Positions 1-9,118 of a DNA stretch of 64,000 nucleotides are shown here, piece by piece. The stretch's first letter is position 1. Every line of letters begins with the position of its first letter. The position numbers and the translations under genes were made by a program. The DNA is taken from assembly GCA_049423065.1 (NCBI GenBank), contig JBMSQB010000006.1, positions 1 to 64,000 of the forward strand, given 5' to 3'. Below the pieces are notes generated by a model that searched no databases, was not told the origin of the DNA, and saw only the letters and a program-made list of their open reading frames with translations. The DNA is from SYIM01 sp041182885. GTDB taxonomy: Bacteria > Pseudomonadota > Gammaproteobacteria > Burkholderiales > Burkholderiaceae_E.

Positions 1-3000
1 GCGCCGGTCAACATCGACGGCTACCTCAAAGGGGCGCTGGTCTTTCGCGACATCGACAACGACGGGGTCTGGGATCACGATCCGATCAACACGGTGCAGG
101 TCACCCAGTCGGCTGCGGGCGCATATACCGTCGTTATCAACAATGGGGCGGCCTTCAATGCGGAGCCCTGGGGAATCACCGACGCATTCGGTCAGTCGCC
201 TGGAATCGGTGGCGGCAGTGCCAACCTGCGAACCGTTGCCTGGACATACGGCGGTGTCATCGCCGGTGGAACCGACACGCTGAAAACAATCGATATTTCC
301 ACGCAACGGGTGTGGGACGGGTCCTACACGTCGCCAGCCGGGTCGGGGGTGATCAGCCCCATCACCACGCTCATCACGGCGGCCCGCCAGCAGCTGGGTG
401 GCAGCCTGAACGACGCGATCGCGCGGGTCAAGACGGTCCTCGGTTTGCCGGATACCGCAACCAGCCTGGTCAATTTCGATCCCCTGGCCGAAGCATCGAA
501 AGCGGGCACCTTCGCTGCCGCGGAGCAGGCGCTTCAGATTCAGGCCAAAGCACTTCAGGTGGCCAACATTCTGCGGATCGCGGCCGAGGTGGCCACGGCT
601 GCGGGGGTGACCGATGATTCGGCGGTGTCGGGTGCCATTGCCCGCGAACTGGTCAAGAACGCAGCCGCGGTCAACCTGAGTTCAGAGGCAACGCTGCAGG
701 CGGTCTTTACCGGCATCAAGGCATCGGTGGGCGTCGAGGCGGGCAAGGGAATTGACGCTGCCGCGGCGGTGGTTGCGAAATCGCTCGCTGTTCTCAACAA
801 CAGCATTCAGACTGCAGTCAACAATGCAATTGCTACGGCTGGCGGTAATTTCAATGTTCTCGATATCGGCGGCGCGCTGACCGATGCCGTTCAGTACCAG
901 ATCGTCGCTCAGGAACTCGTTGCACAGACTGCGGCAAAGGCGGTCGCCACCGCGATCGCAACCGGCGGAAGCATCACCGGTCTGGCTGACATCCTCGCGG
1001 GTCTGGACGGTGTGGCCAGTGGCACGGTGGAGGCCTTGTCCCGCGCCATCATTCTCACGCGGGCGGCCGTTGGTACGGTGTTCGTGTCGTCAAATGACAC
1101 GAAGGCCGCCAACGCCATTGACGACAATCTGTTCGTTCTCACGACGGGCACGACCGCCTCGTTCAGCGGAACGGGCAGTGGAAATGCGTTGGCGAACGAT
1201 CTGGTTCCACGCGGTTTCACCGCTGGGCTGTTGGGCGCGCGGATTGGCGACGAAGTGACGCTGGTCAATCAATACCAAACCGGCTTCACCGGCAACCCCA
1301 GCAAGCTGGTGTTGAACGGCACCTACGGTACCCTCGAAATTCAGCCCACGGGCGCTTACACCTACACGGTCACGCAGTGGCCTGGAAACGACACTGTTGT
1401 CCAGGATACTTTCAGCTATCGCCTGGCGGCCAACGGGTCTGGCACCCTTTCAGATGATCTTCGCTACGATTTCGGCACCTTGAGAGTTGCCGTCAGCACG
1501 TTCAATTTTCCGCCGCTTGTCAATCTCGTTCAGGAGCAGCTCGTCGAACGAGGAACGAGTAACCCGCTCGCATCCGATATCGTCAGCTTCAATCTGGTTG
1601 ACGCCGGGCGCGATCCCGAGGGCTCGGTGCTCAGCATCGGCTCGGTGTCGTTCAAGCCGGCGGTGGGAAATGCGGTGACGCTCAACTTGTCGGTTGACGA
1701 CGCATCGATCACGGGTCAGTTCGGCACGCTTACTCGCGTCGACAAAACCAACGAGTTCGAGTACAAGCTCGATCAGGACAAGGCTGATTTCCTGCGCACG
1801 GGCGAGACTGAAGTTGATGTCTTCAAGTTCTCGCTGGTTGATGCAGCGGGCAAGAGCACCGAGAGTTCGATTGTCATCACCATCATCGGTTCCGATGACC
1901 CCGTCCTGACGGTCAACGTCCCTCCCACGACCGCCGATAAAACGCTTCTCACCACGGAAGATACCGCCTACCGGTTTTCTCTCTCCGACTTCGAGTTCCG
2001 TGATCGGAACGTCGGCGACACGCTGTCGAAGGTGGTGATTGACACGCTGCCGCTTTCGACTGCGGGCACGCTGCTGTACAACTCGCAGGCTGTAACCGCC
2101 GGGCAGGAAATTCCTGTTGCGGATATTGACGGAACCAACGGGAAACTGACCTTCGTTCCTGCCTTGAACGTCAACGGTCTTGCGGCCGCGAGCTTCAAGT
2201 TCAAGGTGATCGACTCCAAGGGTGCGACCTCGCTCGCTGCCGGGACAATCTCTTTTGATGTGTCTGCGGTAAACGACGCGCCGTCGGGGGCTGCGGATAC
2301 GCTGTCCGCCACTGAAGACACGGCGGCCACGTTCACAGCGACTCAGTTGCTCGGCAACGATACCGATGTCGATCAGGATACGGTCACGATCAAGAGTGTG
2401 ACTGCGGTGACGGGTGGTTCGGTGGTGTTGAACCAGAACGGCTCAGTTGGATTTACGCCCACGGCGAATTTCAACGGCGCCGCGTCGTTTACGTATGTTG
2501 CCACGGACGGCAAGCTCGACAGCGCCGCCACAACTGTCACGATCAACGTGGCAGCGGTGAACGATGCGCCAGTCAACACGGTCCCCACGGCACGCACGGT
2601 GGCGGAGGACACGGACCTGGCGGTCACTGGTCTGAGCATCGCAGACGTTGACGCGACGGGTTCCATGACGGTGACCCTGGCGGTTACGCAGGGCAAGATC
2701 ACGGTTGCTACGGCAACGGGTGTCACGATCGGAACGAACGGCACGTCGAGCGTGACGCTGACGGGTACGGTAGCGGCGATCAATACGGCGCTGTCGGCTG
2801 CAAATGGCGTGGTCTACAAGGGCAACCTGAACTACAGCGGCGCCGATACGCTCACGATGACCACGAGCGACGGCGGCAGCACGGGAACGGGCGGAACGCT
2901 GACCGACACCGACACGGTGGGAATTACAGTCACAGCGGTGAATGACCCGCCCGTTTTCTTGTCCACGGCGCCCAAACAGCTTAGCAGGGCTGAGAAAGTC

Positions 3001-6000
3001 AAGGGGGCTCCGCCGCCGACTGATCCGGCGCAAGATGTGCACGGGGCGCTGGTCAAGGTGTCGTCCTATGTTCAGGACGTCGAGAACGACACGTTCAAAT
3101 ATTCCATCGTTGACCCGACCAACGTTCCACCAGGCGTGAATGCCGCGCTGGGCGTAGACGGCGGTGACTTCAGCATCGATGCCAACACGGGTGAGTTGTT
3201 CTTCGACCTCGATCTCGATAACGACGGTACCAACGAGCACTTGGTGAGTTTCGAGTCGCCCCGCGACGCGAACGGTGATGGTGTGTACCTGGTGATCGTT
3301 CGGGTCTATCACGAGGCAAGCAACACCGAGAACTTCCTTTACCTTGAAGTCGTGGTCACCAACGAAGATGAACCGGGAATGGGGATCATCCGGCGAGGGG
3401 AGAACGCACTCACTGCCGCGCCCCGTCAAGGGGACACGCTGGTGGCAGCACTTGACGAGCCCGACGACGAGGGGGCGGTGGCTGGTTACGAGTGGTTCGC
3501 CGATGGGGTCAAGATTTCGGGGGCCCAAACGTCTCAGTTGGTGCTGACCGAATCGCAGATCGGGCGGAAAATTTCGTTCAAGGTGACCTACGACGATTTT
3601 GGGTCATTTGATGGCGGCCAACCTGACTCGGTCACCTCCGACCCGACGCTTCCCGTGCTTCCGGCAAACACCGCGCCCAAGCTGGTTGCCACCTCTTCTT
3701 TGACTCCCATTTCCTACCAGCTCGGCGGGCAGGCGATTTCCATCCCCGTTGCGTCGCGTTTTGCTGATACCGATGCCGGGGACAAACTCTCATACAGTCT
3801 CCGCGACAGCACCGGGGTGCCGCTGGCTGCTGGCCTCACAATTAGCGCTGAGGGTGTGATCTCTGGCTCACCCACCGCAGACTGGCTGGGCGCAACGCGA
3901 ACCATCCTGGTGACGGCAACGGACATGTCGGGCGCCTCGGCAACCGATACGGTCACGGTCACGGTCACTGCTGCAGCCAACGGCCTGTATGTGCGGAGCC
4001 TGTCAGCGCAAATGACCGACTACGACGCAACGTCGGGCAATGTGGCTGCCACGGCCTACCGCGGTGCGGTGGGCACCCAGCTTGCCTCGGGGCGGCTGTC
4101 TGCACTTTTCTCGTCCACGACTGATGGCGTGGGCACAGGTTCGGATGTCAGCCGTGCCAATTTGCTGCAACTGCTCGACTCCGATCCTCTGACCGGAACC
4201 GTGCCTTTTGTTTCGCTGCCGATCGCCTCGACCCTGGCCAACGGAACACTTTACGGGCGAATGGTGCTGACACTGGCGATGGAGGGGCTTCCCGAGGTCA
4301 GCGTTGACCTGGCGGTCCGGATGGAAACGGCATCCAACGGCACGACCATCAAGGTTCACGGAGCTCAGGCGCCAAACAGTCTGGTGTCGTTCGCCGATGG
4401 CGTGGTGCTCGGCAAGACTGGCGGCGATGCTACCCGACCGGTGCTTGATTTCGATCTGCTGCGACTGCTCGATCAGGGCCTGAGCACCTCGGCAAAGGGG
4501 CTGCTCGCTCAGGTCATCTCCGATGATCTCGATGCGCGCTTCTCGCTCACCTTCTCTGGGCTGCCGATTTATGACCTGAACGGCGCCTCGCTTGCTGGGC
4601 TGGATGTCTCGGTTGCCATTGATGACACTCCGAATCGTGCGCCGTCCATCACCCTGCCTCATACGGGAAGCAAGCTCGCCATCAGCTTGCCGGTTGGCTC
4701 AACGGTTGGTTTGGGTGCCCTGCTTGGGGATATCAACTCAGACCTTTCCGCCGCGGGAGACCTGTTCAACGATACCGTTTCCGATCCGAACGCGGGCGAT
4801 ACCCTCTACTTCCTCGTTGGCAGGCCCACGTCGGGCAGTCTTGTGTGGAAGGGTGACGTGGTGGTGTTCCCCTCGGCGGGTGGAACGCTTCCGCTGGGCT
4901 TCAAGGAGAGCGGGGGTGGCGTCTGGTTGATGGTGGCAGCCTCCGAAGTGGGGCGTCTTGAATACCGGGCCAATCCTTCCATCGCGGCGGCCACATCGGG
5001 TGCCCAGGCGGAAGCGGCGGGTCTGATGGTGGCGGTGATGGACCAGGCGGGCGCCATGTCCGCACCGTCTCAGGTCGCCATCACGGTCTCGGGCTCGCCT
5101 GTTCCGTCGGTGCTGGGACTGGTCGGCGATCAGGACAGACTGGTCGACCTATCGGCACAAATTCCTGGATTGGCCCCCGGTGCCGTTCTACCGACGGGCG
5201 CGACGGCCCGAGTGATGGCGGTTCCCGCCAACGGCGTTCTCTACAAGGCGTCGGGGTCAACGCTTACTGAAGTCAAGGTGGGCGACACCGTCTCTTCCAC
5301 CGACGTTATCAGGTTCGATCCGGTCAACGCACCGGTGAGCGCGACAACGCCGGCGCGGGATGACCTGATGCTGCGCCAGCACGACTCGAACGGCGTCAGC
5401 TTCCGCCGCATCGACTTCTCGCTTGCCGTTGCTGCGTCTGACGCGATCCCCACGGCCCTCACGCTCACGCCTTCGGCCTCATCGGTGGCCGAGGGCTCGC
5501 TGATTGCGCAAGACCTGGTCGTTGCCAGCGTATCGGTCAGTGGCAGCAACACCGTCAACTACACCCTTACCGGCGCGGATGCGGGTCTGTTCAAGCTCAC
5601 CAGCGATACGAGCGGCACCAAGCTGGTGATGGTGGGAGGGGTGACCACGCCCGACTTCGAGACCAGGAAGTCATACGCCGTGCGCGTGAACGCGGACAAC
5701 CCCAACGTCGGAATTGCCGGCTCGGTGGAAGCCTCGCAAGACTTCACGGTGTCGGTCACCAATGTGCCCGACACCCTGGAGCTCCGCCGCAATTCGGTCA
5801 CGCTCACCGATTACGACGCCAACGGGATTGCCAGGCCGACGACGGTGCTGGGTACGGTCTCTACCTCAGCGGGGCGTACCACCCTGGGTTTCGATGCCGC
5901 TGCTACCGGGGTGGGTTTTACCCGCGCCAACCTGGTCAAGCTTTTCGACACCACGCCTGGCAACGGCAAGGCACCAACGGTCAGCTTCGAGCTCGATCTG

Positions 6001-7902
6001 CAAAATCCTGCTGCGATCCAGGCAGGGAGCATGCAGCTGAATGTTGCACTCGAGGCGCGCTCGGGCGCGCTCGGCAATGCGCTGCCGATGACGGTCACTT
6101 TCCCGGTCACCATGAATCTGGTCAACCAGAACGGGGTGATCTCCTTCGGGTTGCCTACCCAGACCACGACCATGTCGCTCGCGGTGGGCAGCATGTCGCT
6201 GGGATCGCTCAAACTGGGCAATCTCGATACGGACTTCTTCCAGGTCTCGAACTCCGGGTCGACAACCACGCCCAGTTCGCTCTCCATCAAGCTCGATAGC
6301 CTGTTCTCCAAGGCTGAGGCCGACAAGGTGTCGCTTGCCTCACTCGGGCAGGGCGGAGCAGTCGGGTTCGCGGGAGTGGTCGCCGCTGCAGCGTTGGGCG
6401 ACAAGAAGCTGTCTGACCTGGTGGCGCTCGCGCGTGATGTCACCACGCTTTCGCCGGATGTGGCCGATACGCCGCTGGGTCGTATCGTCGAGATCCTGAA
6501 AGACACCGTCACAGTACCGACCAGCCTCAGCTCGATGAAGTTCTCCGAGGCCCTGCGCCTCGGGGCGAAACTCGTGCTGCCCGAGAATCTTGGTGGCGCA
6601 ACGTTGCGCGAGGCGGTCGGGCTTGGTTTCAAGGTGCTCGATTTGCCCCCGACATTGTCCACAGCGGGCTCGTTGCTGCAGGTGATGCGTGATGCCATCG
6701 ATCTCCCGGCCAGCCTGGAAGGAACGCTGGGAACGCTCAAGGGGCGGCTCGCAACCAACTCGTCCGAGCTTCAGCTTCTTGACAATGTCGAGACGCTCAC
6801 GCGCGCTGTCCTCGGAACCAGCACCACGCCTTACTCGGCATCGCTTGCCGACAAGACCATCCCGCAGTTGCTTGACATGATCGCTGCCAGCGGGCTGGGG
6901 TCGATGAAGCTCTCCGACATCAGCTCGAAAGTCGAGCAGGCGTTTGGCGGCCTCAAGGTTCCCCAGGTGCTTTCGCTCGCGTCAGATATCGCGGAGAACC
7001 TCTATGGTTCGATGCCGCTCAGCACGATGCTCACCAAGGCCAATTCGGCGATCACGCTGCCGGCGTCGTCGTCGTCCCTTGGCGGACAATCGCTCAGCCA
7101 GCTGCTGGATATCGCACAGGCGTTGGTCGTGCTCGGCGACATGCTGCAAGGCGGTTCAACCGAACTGGCTGCGCTGACTGGTGGCTCCACCACCGTGGCG
7201 GCGTTGGTCAACCTGGTCCAGAGCGCAGTCACTGTAGACGGCAAGATCTCGGGTCGGTCGCTCGGCAATCTGCTTGAGCTGATGGACAGCACCTTCAAGG
7301 TAAGCGAAGCGTTGGGCACCGGCAACTCCCTGACCGAGTTGGTGAACGATCTGCGTAATGACATGGTCGATCTCGACACCATGGTTCACCTCGCAAGTCG
7401 CGCGGTATTCAGTGACAATGGGGAACTGTCCTTGCGGGTTGATCTGCCCGACGCAATGGGTCTGCTCAGCGCCGACGACACGGTAATCCATTCGCTGGCC
7501 TTCAAGGCGGCTATTGCCGCGGCGCCCAACTCTGCACCCAGTCTGGTGGCGCCCAGCGGAACGCCTTCATCGACCATTGATCCGTCAGGCCCCACCTTCA
7601 ACTTCGGCAAGTTCCTGCTGGGTGGCGCCGCCTCGGGTGGCGACGCTGGCGACTCTGTGAAGGGCATCTGGGTGACCAATCCCGCCACGGGTTCGTTCAC
7701 GTTCAATGGCAAGACTCTGTTGTCGGGCGAGCAGGCTTTCGTTCCGCTTGGGTCCAGCGGCACGAGCACCCCGGATCTCGAGGATCTGGTCTTCAACTCG
7801 GGCACTGCGGCGACAGGTACTTCAATTCCAATGTCCTACATCGTTGAAGACAGCCGCGGTGCATTGAGTCTGCCCACAACTTACAACTACACGGTCATCT
7901 GA
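1..7902 (+). CDS. Giant multidomain surface adhesin, 5' partial (VCBS/cadherin-like repeats)
   Basis: The frame is open from base 1, so the true start lies upstream; 2,633 codons precede the TGA stop region. Likely a secreted, cell-surface adhesin. Order seen: an EF-hand-like DIDNDGVWDHD segment (nt 49-81), an Ala-rich helical segment opened by VISPITTLIT (about 349-1077), two VCBS-like units (about 1174-1500 and 1720-1911), cadherin-like repeats ending in VNDAP/VNDPP (about 1950-2960), a CADG-like domain (about 3664-3970), a domain with TDYDA and RANL motifs (3979-4668), another cadherin-like stretch (about 5470-5765), a second TDYDA/RANL domain (5770-7560) split by about 13 Leu-rich helical repeats, and a last cadherin-like domain. 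No RTX nonapeptides appear at the C-terminus, so the secretion route is unknown. An outer-membrane protein gene follows. Confidence 0.85.
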   Translation, partial: APVNIDGYLKGALVFRDIDNDGVWDHDPINTVQVTQSAAGAYTVVINNGAAFNAEPWGITDAFGQSPGIGGGSANLRTVAWTYGGVIAGGTDTLKTIDISTQRVWDGSYTSPAGSGVISPITTLITAARQQLGGSLNDAIARVKTVLGLPDTATSLVNFDPLAEASKAGTFAAAEQALQIQAKALQVANILRIAAEVATAAGVTDDSAVSGAIARELVKNAAAVNLSSEATLQAVFTGIKASVGVEAGKGIDAAAAVVAKSLAVLNNSIQTAVNNAIATAGGNFNVLDIGGALTDAVQYQIVAQELVAQTAAKAVATAIATGGSITGLADILAGLDGVASGTVEALSRAIILTRAAVGTVFVSSNDTKAANAIDDNLFVLTTGTTASFSGTGSGNALANDLVPRGFTAGLLGARIGDEVTLVNQYQTGFTGNPSKLVLNGTYGTLEIQPTGAYTYTVTQWPGNDTVVQDTFSYRLAANGSGTLSDDLRYDFGTLRVAVSTFNFPPLVNLVQEQLVERGTSNPLASDIVSFNLVDAGRDPEGSVLSIGSVSFKPAVGNAVTLNLSVDDASITGQFGTLTRVDKTNEFEYKLDQDKADFLRTGETEVDVFKFSLVDAAGKSTESSIVITIIGSDDPVLTVNVPPTTADKTLLTTEDTAYRFSLSDFEFRDRNVGDTLSKVVIDTLPLSTAGTLLYNSQAVTAGQEIPVADIDGTNGKLTFVPALNVNGLAAASFKFKVIDSKGATSLAAGTISFDVSAVNDAPSGAADTLSATEDTAATFTATQLLGNDTDVDQDTVTIKSVTAVTGGSVVLNQNGSVGFTPTANFNGAASFTYVATDGKLDSAATTVTINVAAVNDAPVNTVPTARTVAEDTDLAVTGLSIADVDATGSMTVTLAVTQGKITVATATGVTIGTNGTSSVTLTGTVAAINTALSAANGVVYKGNLNYSGADTLTMTTSDGGSTGTGGTLTDTDTVGITVTAVNDPPVFLSTAPKQLSRAEKVKGAPPPTDPAQDVHGALVKVSSYVQDVENDTFKYSIVDPTNVPPGVNAALGVDGGDFSIDANTGELFFDLDLDNDGTNEHLVSFESPRDANGDGVYLVIVRVYHEASNTENFLYLEVVVTNEDEPGMGIIRRGENALTAAPRQGDTLVAALDEPDDEGAVAGYEWFADGVKISGAQTSQLVLTESQIGRKISFKVTYDDFGSFDGGQPDSVTSDPTLPVLPANTAPKLVATSSLTPISYQLGGQAISIPVASRFADTDAGDKLSYSLRDSTGVPLAAGLTISAEGVISGSPTADWLGATRTILVTATDMSGASATDTVTVTVTAAANGLYVRSLSAQMTDYDATSGNVAATAYRGAVGTQLASGRLSALFSSTTDGVGTGSDVSRANLLQLLDSDPLTGTVPFVSLPIASTLANGTLYGRMVLTLAMEGLPEVSVDLAVRMETASNGTTIKVHGAQAPNSLVSFADGVVLGKTGGDATRPVLDFDLLRLLDQGLSTSAKGLLAQVISDDLDARFSLTFSGLPIYDLNGASLAGLDVSVAIDDTPNRAPSITLPHTGSKLAISLPVGSTVGLGALLGDINSDLSAAGDLFNDTVSDPNAGDTLYFLVGRPTSGSLVWKGDVVVFPSAGGTLPLGFKESGGGVWLMVAASEVGRLEYRANPSIAAATSGAQAEAAGLMVAVMDQAGAMSAPSQVAITVSGSPVPSVLGLVGDQDRLVDLSAQIPGLAPGAVLPTGATARVMAVPANGVLYKASGSTLTEVKVGDTVSSTDVIRFDPVNAPVSATTPARDDLMLRQHDSNGVSFRRIDFSLAVAASDAIPTALTLTPSASSVAEGSLIAQDLVVASVSVSGSNTVNYTLTGADAGLFKLTSDTSGTKLVMVGGVTTPDFETRKSYAVRVNADNPNVGIAGSVEASQDFTVSVTNVPDTLELRRNSVTLTDYDANGIARPTTVLGTVSTSAGRTTLGFDAAATGVGFTRANLVKLFDTTPGNGKAPTVSFELDLQNPAAIQAGSMQLNVALEARSGALGNALPMTVTFPVTMNLVNQNGVISFGLPTQTTTMSLAVGSMSLGSLKLGNLDTDFFQVSNSGSTTTPSSLSIKLDSLFSKAEADKVSLASLGQGGAVGFAGVVAAAALGDKKLSDLVALARDVTTLSPDVADTPLGRIVEILKDTVTVPTSLSSMKFSEALRLGAKLVLPENLGGATLREAVGLGFKVLDLPPTLSTAGSLLQVMRDAIDLPASLEGTLGTLKGRLATNSSELQLLDNVETLTRAVLGTSTTPYSASLADKTIPQLLDMIAASGLGSMKLSDISSKVEQAFGGLKVPQVLSLASDIAENLYGSMPLSTMLTKANSAITLPASSSSLGGQSLSQLLDIAQALVVLGDMLQGGSTELAALTGGSTTVAALVNLVQSAVTVDGKISGRSLGNLLELMDSTFKVSEALGTGNSLTELVNDLRNDMVDLDTMVHLASRAVFSDNGELSLRVDLPDAMGLLSADDTVIHSLAFKAAIAAAPNSAPSLVAPSGTPSSTIDPSGPTFNFGKFLLGGAASGGDAGDSVKGIWVTNPATGSFTFNGKTLLSGEQAFVPLGSSGTSTPDLEDLVFNSGTAATGTSIPMSYIVEDSRGALSLPTTYNYTVI
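3979..4668 (+). repeat. Adhesin domain duplication, copy 1
   Basis: This encodes a domain of about 230 aa with MTDYDATSG near its start, SRANLLQLLDSDPLTG, and a C-terminal edge reading APSITLP. The same landmarks recur in the same order at 5770-7560. I do not recognise it as a named family. Confidence 0.6.
5770..7560 (+). repeat. Adhesin domain duplication, copy 2, expanded by internal helical repeats
   Basis: It starts with LTDYDANG and TRANLVKLFDTTPG and ends with APNSAPSLVAP, matching copy 1 at both edges, but it is about 370 aa longer. The extra length is the Leu-rich segment at about 6290-7410. Confidence 0.6.
6290..7410 (+). repeat. Leu-rich helical tandem repeats inside the adhesin
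   Basis: About 13 degenerate units of roughly 25-35 aa carry a core such as KKLSDLVALA (6397), MKFSEALRLG (6532), ATLREAVGLG, KTIPQLLDMI (about 6853), MKLSDISSKV (about 6901), MPLSTMLTKA (about 7012), QSLSQLLDIA (about 7087), RSLGNLLELM (about 7258) and NSLTELVNDL (about 7324). The pattern is amphipathic helix followed by a short Gly/Ser/Thr linker. Confidence 0.6.
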
Positions 7903-7915
7903 CCAGAGCCGCCAT

Positions 7916-7960
7916 GGCGACACCGCCGTGACGCGTATCACGCGTAACGGCGGAATCGCC
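7916..7960 (+). promoter_or_regulatory. Long inverted repeat between adhesin and OMP genes
   Basis: Arms CCGCCGTGACGCGT (7923-7936) and ACGCGTAACGGCGG (7940-7953) pair over 14 bp with one mismatch around a 3-nt loop. After a 2x2 internal loop, GGCGA (7916-7920) pairs with TCGCC (7956-7960). No T-run follows. It ends 5 bases before the first ATG of the next gene, so it could stop transcription or mask that start. Confidence 0.6.
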
Positions 7961-7965
7961 GGCAA

Positions 7966-9108
7966 ATGGCTTCGATTCACGCACCTCACGACATGCCGAT
8001 GGCATCTATCCCGCGGTGGGTGACAGTCGCCTTGCCTGAGCGATGGGTTGTAACGCGATGTGCCGCTGTTTTGGCGGCAGCGGCTCTGCTGCATTCCACG
8101 GGGCCTGCGCTCTCGGCGCCGCTTGATCCATTGCTGGAAGCGGGGCCGCACACCAAGGCTGGGACCGGGTTCCTCGAGCTGTCGAGCGATGGCATGAGCA
8201 AGCAGCTGGACTTGCTGCGCCTTCGTCCGGAAGGCCTGACGGACGACGCTGCGGGCGTGCTGCGTGGATTTCGGTTGCGGGCGGGGTACGGCGTCAATTC
8301 CCGTCTGTGGATTGACGGAGGGTTTTTTCGGCGACAGATTTTTTATGGCGGACTGGGCCCGTTTTTCAATGGCTGGCAACTTGGCGGTCAGTGGCGCCTG
8401 CGCGAATCATTGGGCCGATGGTCGGGCCCGGATGTTTCGCTTCGGCTGAACGCATGGGGCAATGAATCTGGAACCATCTCGGTTCCCCGCGGCACGCTCG
8501 AGCGCTACCGGAGTTTTGATCTGCTGGATTCGCTCTCGGTCAATGGGGCAAGCGATCGCCAGCTTCAGACCGACCTGGTCAGCACATGGTGGAACGGTGG
8601 CTCGGTGTGGTCGCTGTTTGCCGGTACCGGAGTGGGCCGGGTCTCGGTTGATTCCATCACCGCCTCGGTTGGGCCCTTTTCGACCACCTGGCGAGGGGGC
8701 CGCTTCGACAGCGATCTCATTCAGTCGCTAGCGCCGACTTTGGGTATCAGCGATGCGCTTGCAACCATCAACTATCAGACCCGGTTCGTCCATGGTGGCG
8801 CGGGGGTGCGGGTGCCGCTTGGAAACTGGGCGATCCGCGGTGGCTACCAGTATTTTTCGATTCATCGCGATGGTGTGGATGCGTTCATCAATTCGCGCCC
8901 AACCGACAACACGCCCTATCGCATCAACCATACCCTGCTGGGCGAGGTCGCCTATCGCATGGCGCCGGGGATGCGCGTGTTCGTGCGCGGACAGGCAATG
9001 AGCAATCAGATGCTTTCCGAAATGCCGCTTCTTTACAACTCGCTCACCGCGCGGCGCTTCAACGAACGCTACGGCATTCTGTCGGCGGGCGTGATGGCCA
9101 GCTTCTAG
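7966..9108 (+). CDS. Predicted outer-membrane beta-barrel protein, unknown function
   Basis: A 380-aa reading. The first ~51 residues contain a hydrophobic stretch (AAVLAAAALL) ending near ALSAP, consistent with a signal peptide on an over-long N-terminus. The start is uncertain: no Shine-Dalgarno is visible and a strong hairpin ends just upstream; in-frame ATGs at 7993 and 7999 are alternatives. The rest has alternating aromatic/polar strands (for example LRAGYGVNSRLWIDGG) and ends in SF, the C-terminal Phe typical of barrel proteins. It sits between the adhesin and a lipid-linked sugar transferase, so a role in surface assembly or anchoring is an inference. No named family recognised. Confidence 0.7.
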   Translation: MASIHAPHDMPMASIPRWVTVALPERWVVTRCAAVLAAAALLHSTGPALSAPLDPLLEAGPHTKAGTGFLELSSDGMSKQLDLLRLRPEGLTDDAAGVLRGFRLRAGYGVNSRLWIDGGFFRRQIFYGGLGPFFNGWQLGGQWRLRESLGRWSGPDVSLRLNAWGNESGTISVPRGTLERYRSFDLLDSLSVNGASDRQLQTDLVSTWWNGGSVWSLFAGTGVGRVSVDSITASVGPFSTTWRGGRFDSDLIQSLAPTLGISDALATINYQTRFVHGGAGVRVPLGNWAIRGGYQYFSIHRDGVDAFINSRPTDNTPYRINHTLLGEVAYRMAPGMRVFVRGQAMSNQMLSEMPLLYNSLTARRFNERYGILSAGVMASF

Positions 9109-9118
9109 CGCACACACC

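Noticed and set aside
2443..3528. A 361-codon minus-strand frame inside the adhesin
   Set aside because: No domain visible; the forward frame is continuous over cadherin-like repeats.
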